A DNA stretch of 64,000 bases from Pelagibacterium limicola (GTDB taxonomy: Bacteria; Pseudomonadota; Alphaproteobacteria; Rhizobiales; Devosiaceae). Shown one piece after another: positions 27,523-35,750 of this stretch. The notes under the pieces are model-generated. The model worked only from the letters and a program-made list of their open reading frames with translations, made no database searches and was not told the DNA's origin. The position numbers and the translations under genes were made by a program. Location: the NCBI RefSeq assembly GCF_015694405.1, contig NZ_JADQDB010000011.1, positions 46,808-110,807 of the forward strand. The letters run 5' to 3'. Every line of letters begins with the position of its first letter. The stretch's first letter is position 1.

Positions 27523-27867
27523 CTAAGCATGACTGTGAGCGTGATGGACCGGGCAGTCTTGCGGTGGGCATGCCATCTCGTCGCAAAGGCGGCAGAGATG
27601 GCCTCTGCTGGACGGCTGACCTGCCAGACGCTGCAGTATTTTTTCGAGGAGGCGAGTTAGTTCATGTTGCTCGTCGGAGCCGAGGAGTTCGACGATTGTG
27701 CCGGTCGCCAGGCAGCGCTGTGCTAGGAGAGTCCTTGCGTAGGCCTTGCCCTCTGCGGTCAGTGTCAATTCGACGGATCGTCGGTCCAGCAGCTGGCGGC
27801 CGACAACCAACCCCTGAGCTTCTAGCTTGTCGACCAACCTGACGGTGGCGGTATGCGAGAGGCCGAT
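27523..27867 (-). pseudogene. MarR-family regulator, C-terminal fragment
   Basis: The minus-strand frame reads GLSHTATVRLVDKLEAQGLV, VGRQLLDRRSVELTLTAEGK and ends with a cysteine-rich tail (CRLCDEMACPPQDCPV). This is the recognition helix, wing and tail of a MarR winged-helix regulator. The first 40 or so residues are missing: upstream of 27867 the DNA switches abruptly to traG sequence read on the other strand. The tail with paired cysteines is common in alphaproteobacterial MarR proteins. Without its first helices it cannot dimerise properly, so I call it a remnant. Confidence 0.7.
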
Positions 27868-29209
27868 GGGCGAATGGGAAGTCCGCGATGTGCAGAACAT
27901 CGCCGACATCCTCGTCGATCCCGAAGGCAGCCTCGACAAGCGCAACCACTGGGAAAAGACCTCTCACGCACTGCTGGTGGGTGCGATCCTGCACGTTCTC
28001 TATGCCGAACCCGACAAGACTCTGGCCGGCGTCGCCAACTTCCTGTCCGACCCGCGCCGCCCGGTCGAAGCCACCTTGCGCGCGATGATGGACACGCCGC
28101 ATCTGGGCGAAGCCGGCGTTCACCACGTCGTCGCGTCCGCTGCGCGCGAATTGCTGAACAAGAGTGAGAACGAGCGCTCCGGCGTGCTCAGCACCGCCAT
28201 GTCGTTTCTCGGCCTCTACCGCGATCCGGTCGTGGCGCGCGTCACGTCGCGCTGCGACTGGCGCATCGCCGATCTGGTTGGCAGCGGCCAGCCTGTCACG
28301 CTCTACCTTGTCGTGCCGCCGTCCGACATAAACCGCACCAAGCCGCTTATTCGCCTGATCCTCAATCAGATCGGCCGCAGGCTCACCGAAGAACTGACGA
28401 CATCCGGGAAACGTCATCGCCTGCTGTTGATGCTGGACGAGTTCCCGGCGCTCGGCCGGCTCGACTTCTTTGAATCGGCGCTCGCCTTCATGGCCGGCTA
28501 CGGTCTGAAGAGTTTCCTGATCGCGCAAAGCCTCAACCAGATCGAGCGCGCCTACGGGCAGAACAATTCCATTCTCGACAACTGTCATGTTCGCGTTGCC
28601 TTCGCCACCAATGATGAACGCACGGCAAAGCGCGTGTCCGACTCGCTCGGCACCGCGACCGAGTTGCGCGACTCCACCAACTATGCCGGGCATCGGCTCG
28701 CGCCCTGGCTGGGCCATCTGATGGTCTCGCGGCAGGAAACCGCGCGGCCATTGATGACACCCGGCGAGATCATGCAGCTTCCGCCCACCGACGAAATCGT
28801 CATGGTGGCGGGCACGCCCCCGATCCGCGCCACCAAGGCCCGCTACTACGAGGATGCGCGGTTCACGGAACGTGTCCTTACGCCGCCCGACCCGGCCGCC
28901 GGGCCGGCTTGCGCACCGGCGCCCACAACCGACGACTGGTCGCGCCGCGTGATTGCAGCGGCAGACCGATCGGCATCGGGCGCCACAGAAGGCGCCCCCG
29001 GTGATCCGGCCAATGCTGGCATCCGCCGCGAACCGGAACTGCCCGAGCATGAGGAGGTCGTCCCGCCGCCGCCTTCTCCGGCGCGGGAATTCGACATCCT
29101 GGACGACGAACCCGATGTAGACGCCGCCAAGGCCCGCGCCCTGCGCTCCCGCATGCGCGTGGTCGCGCGGCAGGCGTCGATGAACCCCGATGACGGCATC
29201 GAGCTTTGA
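27868..29209 (+). pseudogene. traG: Truncated conjugal coupling protein TraG/VirD4 (copy 1)
   Basis: This frame matches residues about 218-662 of the intact coupling protein at 59212-61200, almost residue for residue (from GEWEVRDVQNIADILVD to MNPDDGIEL). The N-terminal membrane anchor and Walker A are missing. Walker B (LLMLDEFPALG) and the AQSLNQIERAYGQNN block remain. At base 27868 homology begins abruptly, fused to a MarR fragment on the other strand; an ATG at 27827 lies in frame but encodes MarR antisense. The only clearly variable part lies near 28880-29030, a Pro/Ala-rich linker. Without Walker A it cannot work as a DNA pump. A ribbon-helix-helix gene follows, as in copy 2. Confidence 0.85.
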
Positions 29210-29622
29210 AGGAATCCCCGTGACCAAACGCGCGCGCATGAATGTCTATTTCGATCCGGAATTGTTGAAACAGGTCGAGGCGTTGTCGTTGCGGCGCAAG
29301 GTGTCAAAGTCCGCGATCATCGAGGCGGCCGTCGCCTCATTCCTGTCCGGGGACACGGCGGATCGGCTGGAAGCGGCCATGTCGCGCCGCCTCGACAAGC
29401 TTGGTCGCCAAATCGACGGGCTGGACGAAGATCTTGCCATCCTCGGCGAGACCCTCTCGCTCTTCATCCGCTTCTGGCTGACCATCACACCGCCGATCCC
29501 GGAGGCCGGAAAGGACGCGGCTCGAGCCAAGGGCGTGGAGCGCTTCGAGGGTTTCATGCAGATGCTCGGCAAGCGTCTTGCAACCGGAGACAGATTCCTC
29601 AAGGAACTGTCGCGGGACGTCG
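27868..29622 (+). repeat. Direct repeat, left copy (traG 3' part plus RHH gene)
   Basis: Bases 27868 to about 29622 are homologous to 59862 to about 61613 in the same orientation. The proteins differ at scattered positions and in one variable linker with a 3-base length difference, so the copies are diverged paralogues or arrivals from two related elements, not a recent duplication. The left edge is sharp (GGGCGAATGGGAAGTCCGCG in both) and the right edge lies in the last codons of the RHH genes. Confidence 0.85.
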
Positions 29623-29648
29623 AAACGACTAATCACAACCTAGATTAG
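29220..29648 (+). CDS. Ribbon-helix-helix (CopG-like) conjugation-associated protein, copy 1
   Basis: Small DNA-binding protein (142 aa). The GTG at 29220 has GAAGGA just upstream and follows the traG stop by 10 bases. Residues 4-45 (RMNVYFDPELLKQVEALSLR, then KVSKSAIIEAAVASFLSGD) have the strand-helix-helix pattern of the MetJ/Arc/CopG fold. In Tn4371-like elements and many alphaproteobacterial plasmids a copG-type gene lies between traG and trbB, and a role in regulating the transfer genes is likely. Here no trbB follows. The paralogue at 61211-61663 differs mainly at the C-terminus. Confidence 0.8.
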   Translation: MTKRARMNVYFDPELLKQVEALSLRRKVSKSAIIEAAVASFLSGDTADRLEAAMSRRLDKLGRQIDGLDEDLAILGETLSLFIRFWLTITPPIPEAGKDAARAKGVERFEGFMQMLGKRLATGDRFLKELSRDVETTNHNLD

Positions 29649-29959
29649 AATCCCAACCAGGACCGAAGATAGCGAGGTCGATAGCCGTGTGGCGCGCCGC
29701 GGCAACCATTTTCGTGACCATACCTCAGTATCTTGGGACTGTTTTGCTCGCCAACCTTGCTGAGATCATATGGCCGACACTGCGTGAGGAGCCGAGACGA
29801 CGATGGCCGCATTAAAAGTTGACAATATTCATTGTAAGTTGTAATTTTTAATATCTGCTAGGCCTAATAGGTTCGCACCAGTGAAAGTTCAATAGGGAAG
29901 CTTCTGATCTTTAACGGCCTGCTTTTCAAAGGGCAGCAATGAGGGAAAACTAAACAAAG
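29649..29959. other. Intergenic stretch with the promoter of the hexuronate island
   Basis: No gene is seen. The DNA turns markedly AT-rich at 29810-29860, where a good sigma-70-like promoter and repeats of TTGTAA lie. This is the change-over from conjugation remnants to the catabolic island. Confidence 0.55.
29819..29847 (+). promoter_or_regulatory. Promoter with GntR-type half-sites
   Basis: TTGACA at 29819-29824, a 17-base spacer and TAATTT at 29842-29847 form a near-consensus promoter, about 110 bases before the hydroxyacid dehydrogenase start. Two TTGTAA half-sites (29832-29837 and 29839-29844) lie in the spacer and -10 region. They resemble part of the element repeated at 31015, 41770 and 45631. 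Confidence 0.5.
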
Positions 29960-31006
29960 ATGCCGCATACGGAATGTCACCTCCCTCCTGTGGGTGTTCG
30001 GGAAATCAAAGTTGTGTTGGCAACAGTTCCCTATGAGGCCGAAGAAATCGAGCAATTGCGACGCGCGGTAGCGTCAGCGGAATTCATCCACTGTTCTTCC
30101 AAAGATGACCAGGCAATAGAGCAAGCATTGAAGCGAGCCGATGTTGCGATTATCCCAGAGGATATTGACGACCGCTACATTGCCGCTCCATTTCTGAAAT
30201 GGGTTCACTGCGATCATTCGGGTCTTACGCGTTCCGCACGTAAAGAGGCATTCGAAAAGGGCATGATCGTTACCGGAGCCGCCGGGCGATCCGCGTCAGC
30301 CCTCGCGCAGCACGCATTCTATTTCGCCCTTGCTTTAACCTTTGACGCAAAAAAGCTTATTGAAAATCAGGCCGCACACATTTGGCGCGGCATTCCAGGC
30401 TACGAAGGCAGGCAAGGCCTCCCCGGCAAGACGCTCGGCGTCGTTGGCTTTGGCAACACAGGAGCAGAAATGGCGGCGCTTGGCAGGGCGTTTCAGATGA
30501 ACGTAGTTGTCTATACCCGAAGCGTCGTTCCAGCACCTTCCACTGTCGATGTAATGCTATGTGCGGAACGTGGCGACAGTCTCGATCCTCTCGTCGAACA
30601 GGCGGATGTGATCATGCTGGCGACCAAACTTACCGATGCCACCTATCACATGTTCGCCGCGCCGCAATTTGCAAGGATGAAGAAATCAGCCTTCATCATT
30701 AACATGTCGCGCGGCGCGGTAATCGATGAAGAAGCCTTGGTCGATGCGCTTCGTTCAGGAGAAATAGCGGGGGCCGGCCTTGATGTATTCACCAAGGAGC
30801 CTTTACCGACGGGTTCACCTTTATGGGATGAGGAAAACGTTATCATAACCCCGCATATGACGCCGGCGCAGCCCGACAAAAGGCAGCGTTCGATGGCGAT
30901 GATACTGGATAACATTGCGCGCTACCTGGCGGGCGAGGAGATGCTCAACGCGATTACGCAAAAGGACGTCTTTACACACGAACTGCCTCCACACCCGGCG
31001 GGATGA
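29960..31006 (+). CDS. D-2-hydroxyacid dehydrogenase family protein
   Basis: NAD(P)-dependent oxidoreductase (348 aa) that reduces 2-keto acids such as hydroxypyruvate or glyoxylate, or the reverse. The nucleotide-binding motif GVVGFGNTGAEMAAL is near residue 155. The catalytic triad is readable: Arg in NMSRGAVIDE, Glu in VFTKEPLPTGSPLW and His in IITPHMTPAQPD. The first 15 residues may be extra, because the fold begins at REIKVVLATVPYE. It leads a plus-strand group (regulator, uronate dehydrogenase, tartronate semialdehyde reductase, epimerase). In that setting it may handle hydroxypyruvate or tartronate semialdehyde; the substrate is inferred. Confidence 0.85.
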   Translation: MPHTECHLPPVGVREIKVVLATVPYEAEEIEQLRRAVASAEFIHCSSKDDQAIEQALKRADVAIIPEDIDDRYIAAPFLKWVHCDHSGLTRSARKEAFEKGMIVTGAAGRSASALAQHAFYFALALTFDAKKLIENQAAHIWRGIPGYEGRQGLPGKTLGVVGFGNTGAEMAALGRAFQMNVVVYTRSVVPAPSTVDVMLCAERGDSLDPLVEQADVIMLATKLTDATYHMFAAPQFARMKKSAFIINMSRGAVIDEEALVDALRSGEIAGAGLDVFTKEPLPTGSPLWDEENVIITPHMTPAQPDKRQRSMAMILDNIARYLAGEEMLNAITQKDVFTHELPPHPAG

Positions 31007-31014
31007 TTGGCGCG

Positions 31015-31034
31015 TTACAACTATTGACAAATAC
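31015..31034 (+). promoter_or_regulatory. Partial copy of the shared regulon element
   Basis: TTACAACTATTGACAA at 31015-31030 is identical to the left 16 bases of the elements at 41770-41797 and 45631-45658, but the right palindrome arm (TGTCAA) is not conserved. It lies directly before the GntR gene, so it may be a weaker autoregulatory site. Confidence 0.55.
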
Positions 31035-31036
31035 GC

Positions 31037-31807
31037 ATGGAAATGGTCCCTCTCAACAATGGAAACGTAGCAAAGGTGTCGACCGTGGATGACAGCCGTA
31101 GCGCAATTTTGACTCCGGAGAGCACGGCTCCTACGCGCCTCAGCGACGTGATTTACGATGGGATCGTAACCTTGATCGCCCAAGGCGATCTCGAGCTGAA
31201 CAGTCGCCTGCCCTCTGAATCGGAATTATCCGAACGCTTCGGCGTCTCGAGGCCTGTCGTTCGAGAGGCCCTCGGTCGGCTTCGCGAGGACGGTGTTATC
31301 GTTTCCCGGCAAGGCTCCGGCTCCTACGTCCAGCGCCAGCCCGACATCGCAGTGCTGCAGTTGAAGCAGGTCAGTTCGCTCGGAGACGTGCAACGTTGTT
31401 TCGAATTCCGTGCCGGGCTCGAAGCCGCGGCGGCGGGATTGGCTGCCGAGAAATGGCAGCCGGAAGATCTCAAGAAGATTGAGGACTCCCTTCACGCCCT
31501 TGAGGCTTGTGTCGGTAGAGGCGATCTCGGAATCAATGAGGATCGCAGCTTTCATGAAGCAATCGCGAGCGCGACACGTAATCAATACTACATTTCTGTG
31601 CAACGCTCGCTCGCGCCGCATATCGCGGCAGGTATGAACATCACGCGCCATTTGAGCCTCATGCGTACGCGCGAACGCTCAAATGCCGTTCAGGACGAGC
31701 ACGTAGCAATTGTAGAGGCGATCCGCCGACGCGATCCCGAACAGGCCAGCAAAGCCATGCAGCAGCATATTTTGAATGCGCGCCAGCGCATGTTCGAAGG
31801 GGTGTAA
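31037..31807 (+). CDS. GntR-family (FadR subgroup) regulator of the hexuronate island
   Basis: DNA-binding regulator of up to 256 aa. Winged helix at residues about 32-100 (LPSESELSERFGVSRPVVRE, LREDGVIVSRQGSGSYVQ), then an FCD ligand domain to about 245 (including DRSFHEAIASATRNQYY and DEHVAIVEAIRRRD). The start is uncertain: ATG 31037 touches the shared element, and a later start in the first 25 codons would keep the whole winged helix. FCD proteins near uronate genes usually sense a hexuronate, aldarate or keto-acid intermediate. It is the only regulator in the island, so it is the natural reader of the repeated element. Confidence 0.87.
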   Translation: MEMVPLNNGNVAKVSTVDDSRSAILTPESTAPTRLSDVIYDGIVTLIAQGDLELNSRLPSESELSERFGVSRPVVREALGRLREDGVIVSRQGSGSYVQRQPDIAVLQLKQVSSLGDVQRCFEFRAGLEAAAAGLAAEKWQPEDLKKIEDSLHALEACVGRGDLGINEDRSFHEAIASATRNQYYISVQRSLAPHIAAGMNITRHLSLMRTRERSNAVQDEHVAIVEAIRRRDPEQASKAMQQHILNARQRMFEGV

Positions 31808-31832
31808 CGCTTTGGCGCTGTCGGCGAATTCA

Positions 31833-32726
31833 ATGGGCGGAGGCTCAGTCCGTGCGCAGCAATCCGCACCCGATTCTTCAACGAAGACGATTGTATTTAC
31901 CGGTGGTGCCGGAAGGCTGGGTCGAGCACTGCGGGAGGAACTGGCCTGCGACCTCGCAGCTATTCGGATCGTTGACATAGAGGACCCTGGCCCGCTCAGG
32001 GAGAACGAAAGCTGGCAGCGAGTGGATATTTGCGACCTCGATGCACTGACACAATGCCTCAAGGGCGCTGACGCGGTCGTTCACTTTGCCGGCTACCCCA
32101 ATGAGCGCGCCATAGAAGATATTCTCAGGGTAAATGTGCTCGGTACACACAACATCTACGAAGCGGCCAGGCGGGCCGGTGTGGGACGCGTGGTATTTGG
32201 TTCGAGCAACCACGTGGTAGGGTTTTACCCGCGCGACCTGCGTGTCGGCAGCGACGTTTTCATGCGCCCGGATAGTATATATGGGCTCAGCAAGTGCTGG
32301 AGCGAGCTCGAAGCTGGTCTGTATTACGAGAAAGCGGGCATCACCAGCCTGAACATCCGCATCGGGCATGCTGGCAAGCCACCAAACGATCCCCGCGCTC
32401 TTGCGGTTTGGGTGAGCGCGCGTGATCTGGCGCAACTCGTGCTCATCGGGATCGGGCATCCCGACATTGAATGCGATACGGTATTCGGCGTCTCAGAAAA
32501 CGACTCCGGCTGGTGGGACAACAGTGTTGCAACCGGCTTGGGCTACAGGCCTCGGGATCGCGCGATAGATTTTGCCCTGCCTCAGGCATTTGAGCCAGAA
32601 CAGCCGCAAGTCCCAGGCGTTACGGACTATTTCAAGGGCGGACGGTTTTGTGCTTTTAACCACGACAGCGTCCCGCGTCGTCGCCGCATCGGTAGGCCTG
32701 CGTCTCCCGGACACATGAAAGACTAA
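31833..32726 (+). CDS. udh: Uronate dehydrogenase
   Basis: NAD-dependent SDR-type enzyme (about 297 aa) that oxidises D-galacturonate or D-glucuronate to the aldarolactone in the cytoplasm. The Rossmann motif is VFTGGAGRLGRALREEL. Blocks diagnostic of Udh are present: VVFGSSNHVVGFYPRDLRVG (the Ser side of the catalytic triad), SIYGLSKCWSE (catalytic Tyr and Lys), NIRIG and NDSGWWDNS. I prefer ATG 31833; a TTG at 31812 with GAAGGGG before it is also possible, and the frame is open into the regulator gene. It follows the regulator by 25 bases and precedes garR by 10 bases. The match to known Udh proteins runs the length of the protein. Confidence 0.87.
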   Translation: MGGGSVRAQQSAPDSSTKTIVFTGGAGRLGRALREELACDLAAIRIVDIEDPGPLRENESWQRVDICDLDALTQCLKGADAVVHFAGYPNERAIEDILRVNVLGTHNIYEAARRAGVGRVVFGSSNHVVGFYPRDLRVGSDVFMRPDSIYGLSKCWSELEAGLYYEKAGITSLNIRIGHAGKPPNDPRALAVWVSARDLAQLVLIGIGHPDIECDTVFGVSENDSGWWDNSVATGLGYRPRDRAIDFALPQAFEPEQPQVPGVTDYFKGGRFCAFNHDSVPRRRRIGRPASPGHMKD

Positions 32727-32736
32727 GGAGATAACC

Positions 32737-33618
32737 ATGAAGATCGGATTCATCGGGCTCGGCGTCATGGGCCGGCCGATGGCCGGCCATTTGATCGATG
32801 CCGGCCACGCCCTTTTTCTCCACCGCGTGAAGGAGCCATCGCGATACCTGGTCGACAAGGGAGCAGATGCGGTCGACACGCCTCGCGCTGTGGCCGAGCA
32901 ATCCGATGTTATCATCGTGATGGTTCCCGATACGCCGGACGTCGAACAGGTGTTGTTCGGAGAATCGGGCGTTGCCGCCGGACTGACTCCAGGCAAACTC
33001 ATTATCGATATGAGTTCCATATCGCCCGTGGCAACGAAGGCGTTTGCCGCCAGAATCGAAAGCCTCGGCTGCGAATACCTCGACGCTCCCGTTTCGGGTG
33101 GTGAGGTCGGGGCCAAGAACGCCACGCTCACCATCATGGTCGGGGGCAGGCAAGAAGTCTTTGAGCGTGCAAAGCCCATCTTCGAAAGCCTCGGCAAGAA
33201 CATCACACTGGTTGGCGGCACGGGCGACGGACAGACGGCCAAGGTTGCCAACCAGATTGTGGTTGGACTGACGATCCAGGCCGTTGCGGAGGGGCTTCAT
33301 TTCGCCAAAAAGGCGGGGGCCGATGTCGCTAAGGTCCGCGACGCCCTCATGGGTGGCCTTGCCACGTCCCGGATACTAGAGCTTCACGGCGAGCGCATGA
33401 TCAAGCGCACTTTCGATCCAGGCTTCCGTATCCAGCTTCACCGGAAGGATCTGACATTGGCAATCGACGCGGCGAAGGATCTCAACCTTACCTTGCCCAA
33501 CACCGCAACCACCCAGCAACTGATGAACGCAGCGATTGCGATGGGCGAAGGAGACAGGGACCATTCCGGTCTAATCCTGACGCTTGAAGCGCTTGCCGGC
33601 GAGAAACCCCAAGGTTAA
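32737..33618 (+). CDS. garR: Tartronate semialdehyde reductase (2-hydroxy-3-oxopropionate reductase)
   Basis: Beta-hydroxyacid dehydrogenase (293 aa) expected to reduce tartronate semialdehyde to D-glycerate. The cofactor motif IGFIGLGVMGRPMAGHL opens the protein, the substrate motif DAPVSGGEVGAKNATLTIM is near residue 118, and the catalytic Lys is in GDGQTAKVANQIVVG near 170. The lengths and blocks match GarR/GlxR. AAGGAGAT precedes the ATG. Tartronate semialdehyde arises with pyruvate from aldol cleavage of 5-keto-4-deoxy-glucarate, which links this gene to the dehydratase and the RraA-type gene in the same island. Confidence 0.9.
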   Translation: MKIGFIGLGVMGRPMAGHLIDAGHALFLHRVKEPSRYLVDKGADAVDTPRAVAEQSDVIIVMVPDTPDVEQVLFGESGVAAGLTPGKLIIDMSSISPVATKAFAARIESLGCEYLDAPVSGGEVGAKNATLTIMVGGRQEVFERAKPIFESLGKNITLVGGTGDGQTAKVANQIVVGLTIQAVAEGLHFAKKAGADVAKVRDALMGGLATSRILELHGERMIKRTFDPGFRIQLHRKDLTLAIDAAKDLNLTLPNTATTQQLMNAAIAMGEGDRDHSGLILTLEALAGEKPQG

Positions 33619-33625
33619 ACGCCGC

Positions 33626-34528
33626 GTGCCGCTGGACAACGACCGGCAGATCCCTGACGTTTTGCCATCGTCCGAAGTGATAACCCTCCGCAAAGGGGCG
33701 CTGCATGCTGCTTTCTGCCCCAAAAGCGGCGGACGGATGGCACGCCTGTCGCACGATCTGCACGGCGACATCCTTGTGCCTCTTGACGATCCTGCCTTTG
33801 ACCCTTTGCAGTGGCCAAAGGCGGGCGCCTTTCCGCTGATCCCGTATCACAACAGAATGACCGGTGCGCAGTTCACGCATGCCGGAAGGCGCTTCGATCT
33901 CATTGCGCATCCCACGTTCGGCGGAGACGCCATGCACGGACCAGCGCAACGTCGGCCATGGACTGTCTCATTCCAAGGCGCAGAAATGCTGGAGCTTGCG
34001 CTCCGCTATGGGGACGATGGTGACTGGCCGTTTGACTTTTTTGCCCGGCAGCAGTTCCGTTTGAGGGATGACGGGCTCGACGTCGAACTTACGCTTGTGA
34101 ATGTCGGAACAAAGCCGATGCCGGGCGGACTTGGATGGCATCCGTATTTCGTGGCAACTTTCTCAGATGTGCTCACTTGCGACGCCGCCAAGCGCTGGTC
34201 GGTCGACGCCCTGCCCCGAGGAATACCGCCATTGCCGCGGGACAACATCGGACAATTTCCCGCACGACGGGTCACCGAGCACCTGACAGACTGGACCCAT
34301 GCAACAGTTCTCCTGCGCGATCGAGTGCGGGTAACTTTGACCGCGGATGCGTTTCTCCCGCACTTGGTGATCCATCGCACACCGGACTACGTGTGCCTGG
34401 AGCCTGTTTCTCACGTTGCCGGCGTTTACGGTTTCCCGCCCGAGACGCAGCAGAACGCGGGGTTCGTAGTGCTGGAACCAGGACAAGCTGTCTCCGGAAA
34501 CCTGTCGCTGGTTATAGCATCCGACTGA
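33626..34528 (+). CDS. Aldose 1-epimerase family protein
   Basis: Galactose-mutarotase-like enzyme (about 300 aa). The general base and acid positions are visible: His in FGGDAMHGPAQRRPW, His in PGGLGWHPYFVATF and Glu in GFVVLEPGQAVSG near the C-terminus. I place the start at GTG 33626, after the garR stop; an ATG at 33584 would overlap garR by 35 bases. In this setting it probably interconverts the anomers of an imported hexuronate before Udh, which acts on one ring form. It ends 13 bases before the convergent dehydratase gene. Confidence 0.82.
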   Translation: MPLDNDRQIPDVLPSSEVITLRKGALHAAFCPKSGGRMARLSHDLHGDILVPLDDPAFDPLQWPKAGAFPLIPYHNRMTGAQFTHAGRRFDLIAHPTFGGDAMHGPAQRRPWTVSFQGAEMLELALRYGDDGDWPFDFFARQQFRLRDDGLDVELTLVNVGTKPMPGGLGWHPYFVATFSDVLTCDAAKRWSVDALPRGIPPLPRDNIGQFPARRVTEHLTDWTHATVLLRDRVRVTLTADAFLPHLVIHRTPDYVCLEPVSHVAGVYGFPPETQQNAGFVVLEPGQAVSGNLSLVIASD

Positions 34529-34541
34529 TGGAACCCGATAC

Positions 34542-35750
34542 TCACCCGCCGGGTTTTGTCATCCGGAGTCGCGCGCGGCGGCCAAGGCGCGGCTGGAAAT
34601 AGACGCATTCATCAACCGTTCCAGGTTCGTAGGCGCCCCCGTCATCGGGCGGCATATCGCCTACATTTCGTGCACTCGGATATTTAGTGATCTCTTCTTC
34701 GACGAGTTCGACGCCGAGTCCGGGAGCGTCCGGCACGGGCAAATGGCCATCGACCACCTTCAGGACGGGGGCTACCACCTCATAGCGGCCCGGCCAGTCG
34801 AATTCGACACGTTCGAGCATGAGCGCGTTCGGAATCGTTGCCATGACGTGCAGGGCAGCAAACTCTGCTACGGGCCCGAGCGATCCAGAATGCGGTGCCA
34901 TCGTTATGTAGTGGGCTTCTGCCATGGCCGCCATTTTGCGCATCTGCGTTATGCCCCCGGCGCGGCCGGTGTCGGGCTGGATGACATCTACAAGTTCGCG
35001 CTCAACATAGGGGCGGATGCCCCAGATATTGCTGACGCGCTCCCCGGCTGCCAAAGGCAAGTCCACTGCGTCGCGTACGCGCTGTAGAGCGTCCAGGTTC
35101 TCCGGCGCAACCGGGTCTTCGTAGAACAGCAGATCGAATTGCTCAAGCGCCCTGCCAACCGATATTGCATCATTGGCTGTCATCCAGGACGGCCCGTGTG
35201 CATCGACCATCACATCCACGTCCGCTCCTACCGCCTCGCGGACGGCGGCGACACAATCGAGCTTTACGGCGCCGGTAAAACCAACCTTGATGGCTGAATA
35301 GCCCAAGTTCGTCAGCTCTCGAGCCCGCTCTGCCGTTTTGGCGTGCCCATAAACACGTATGCGATCGCGGAACCTTCCTCCGAGCAGGTTCCAGATCGGT
35401 TGTCCCAGCGCCTTGCCCTTGATGTCCCACAGGGCCATTTCAATGCCGGTTAGGGCGCCGCCGCCAACTGTGCCAAGCATGCCGTGGCCCATCGAGGCCA
35501 CGAACATCCGATGCCACAGCCGGTCAATGTCTCTCGGATTCTCGCCAATGAGAATGGAGCGGTAGTCGAGCACTGCCGTCTCGACAACGCGGGGCCAGCC
35601 CGAACATTCGCCTATTCCGGAAATGCCTTCATCGGTTTCGATCTTGACGAACAGCCAATTGCGGGAGCCGCGAAAGGAAGCATCTGGACCGGCGAGTCCT
35701 GGTCGTGGCCCTGGCTGCATGAGATATGTTTTGACGTCTGTAATTTTCAT
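34542..35750 (-). CDS. Mandelate racemase/enolase-superfamily acid-sugar dehydratase
   Basis: Enolase-superfamily enzyme (402 aa) of the mandelate racemase group, which dehydrates sugar acids after metal-assisted proton removal. The three metal ligands are in VMVDAHGPSW, LLFYEDPVAPEN and AAGERVSNIWG. The first acid/base Lys is in YSAIKVGFTG and the His-based dyad is suggested by VIQPDTGRAGGITQ and MAPHSGSLGPVAEF. It overlaps the transporter ATPase by 4 bases, so it is the last gene of the importer operon. In a pathway with Udh, a galactarate or glucarate dehydratase is the expected role; galactonate or a related acid cannot be excluded. Confidence 0.85.
   Translation of the reverse strand: MKITDVKTYLMQPGPRPGLAGPDASFRGSRNWLFVKIETDEGISGIGECSGWPRVVETAVLDYRSILIGENPRDIDRLWHRMFVASMGHGMLGTVGGGALTGIEMALWDIKGKALGQPIWNLLGGRFRDRIRVYGHAKTAERARELTNLGYSAIKVGFTGAVKLDCVAAVREAVGADVDVMVDAHGPSWMTANDAISVGRALEQFDLLFYEDPVAPENLDALQRVRDAVDLPLAAGERVSNIWGIRPYVERELVDVIQPDTGRAGGITQMRKMAAMAEAHYITMAPHSGSLGPVAEFAALHVMATIPNALMLERVEFDWPGRYEVVAPVLKVVDGHLPVPDAPGLGVELVEEEITKYPSARNVGDMPPDDGGAYEPGTVDECVYFQPRLGRRARLRMTKPGG

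Noticed and set aside
27662..29239. A 525-codon open frame on the minus strand over truncated traG
   Set aside because: It is antisense to the traG repeat. The equivalent antisense frame in the intact copy is broken, so it is not conserved.
27868..29648. Left traG-RHH copy as an insertion sequence or transposon end
   Set aside because: It encodes no transposase and shows no terminal inverted repeats. Its homology to the right copy is simply shared coding sequence of conjugation genes.
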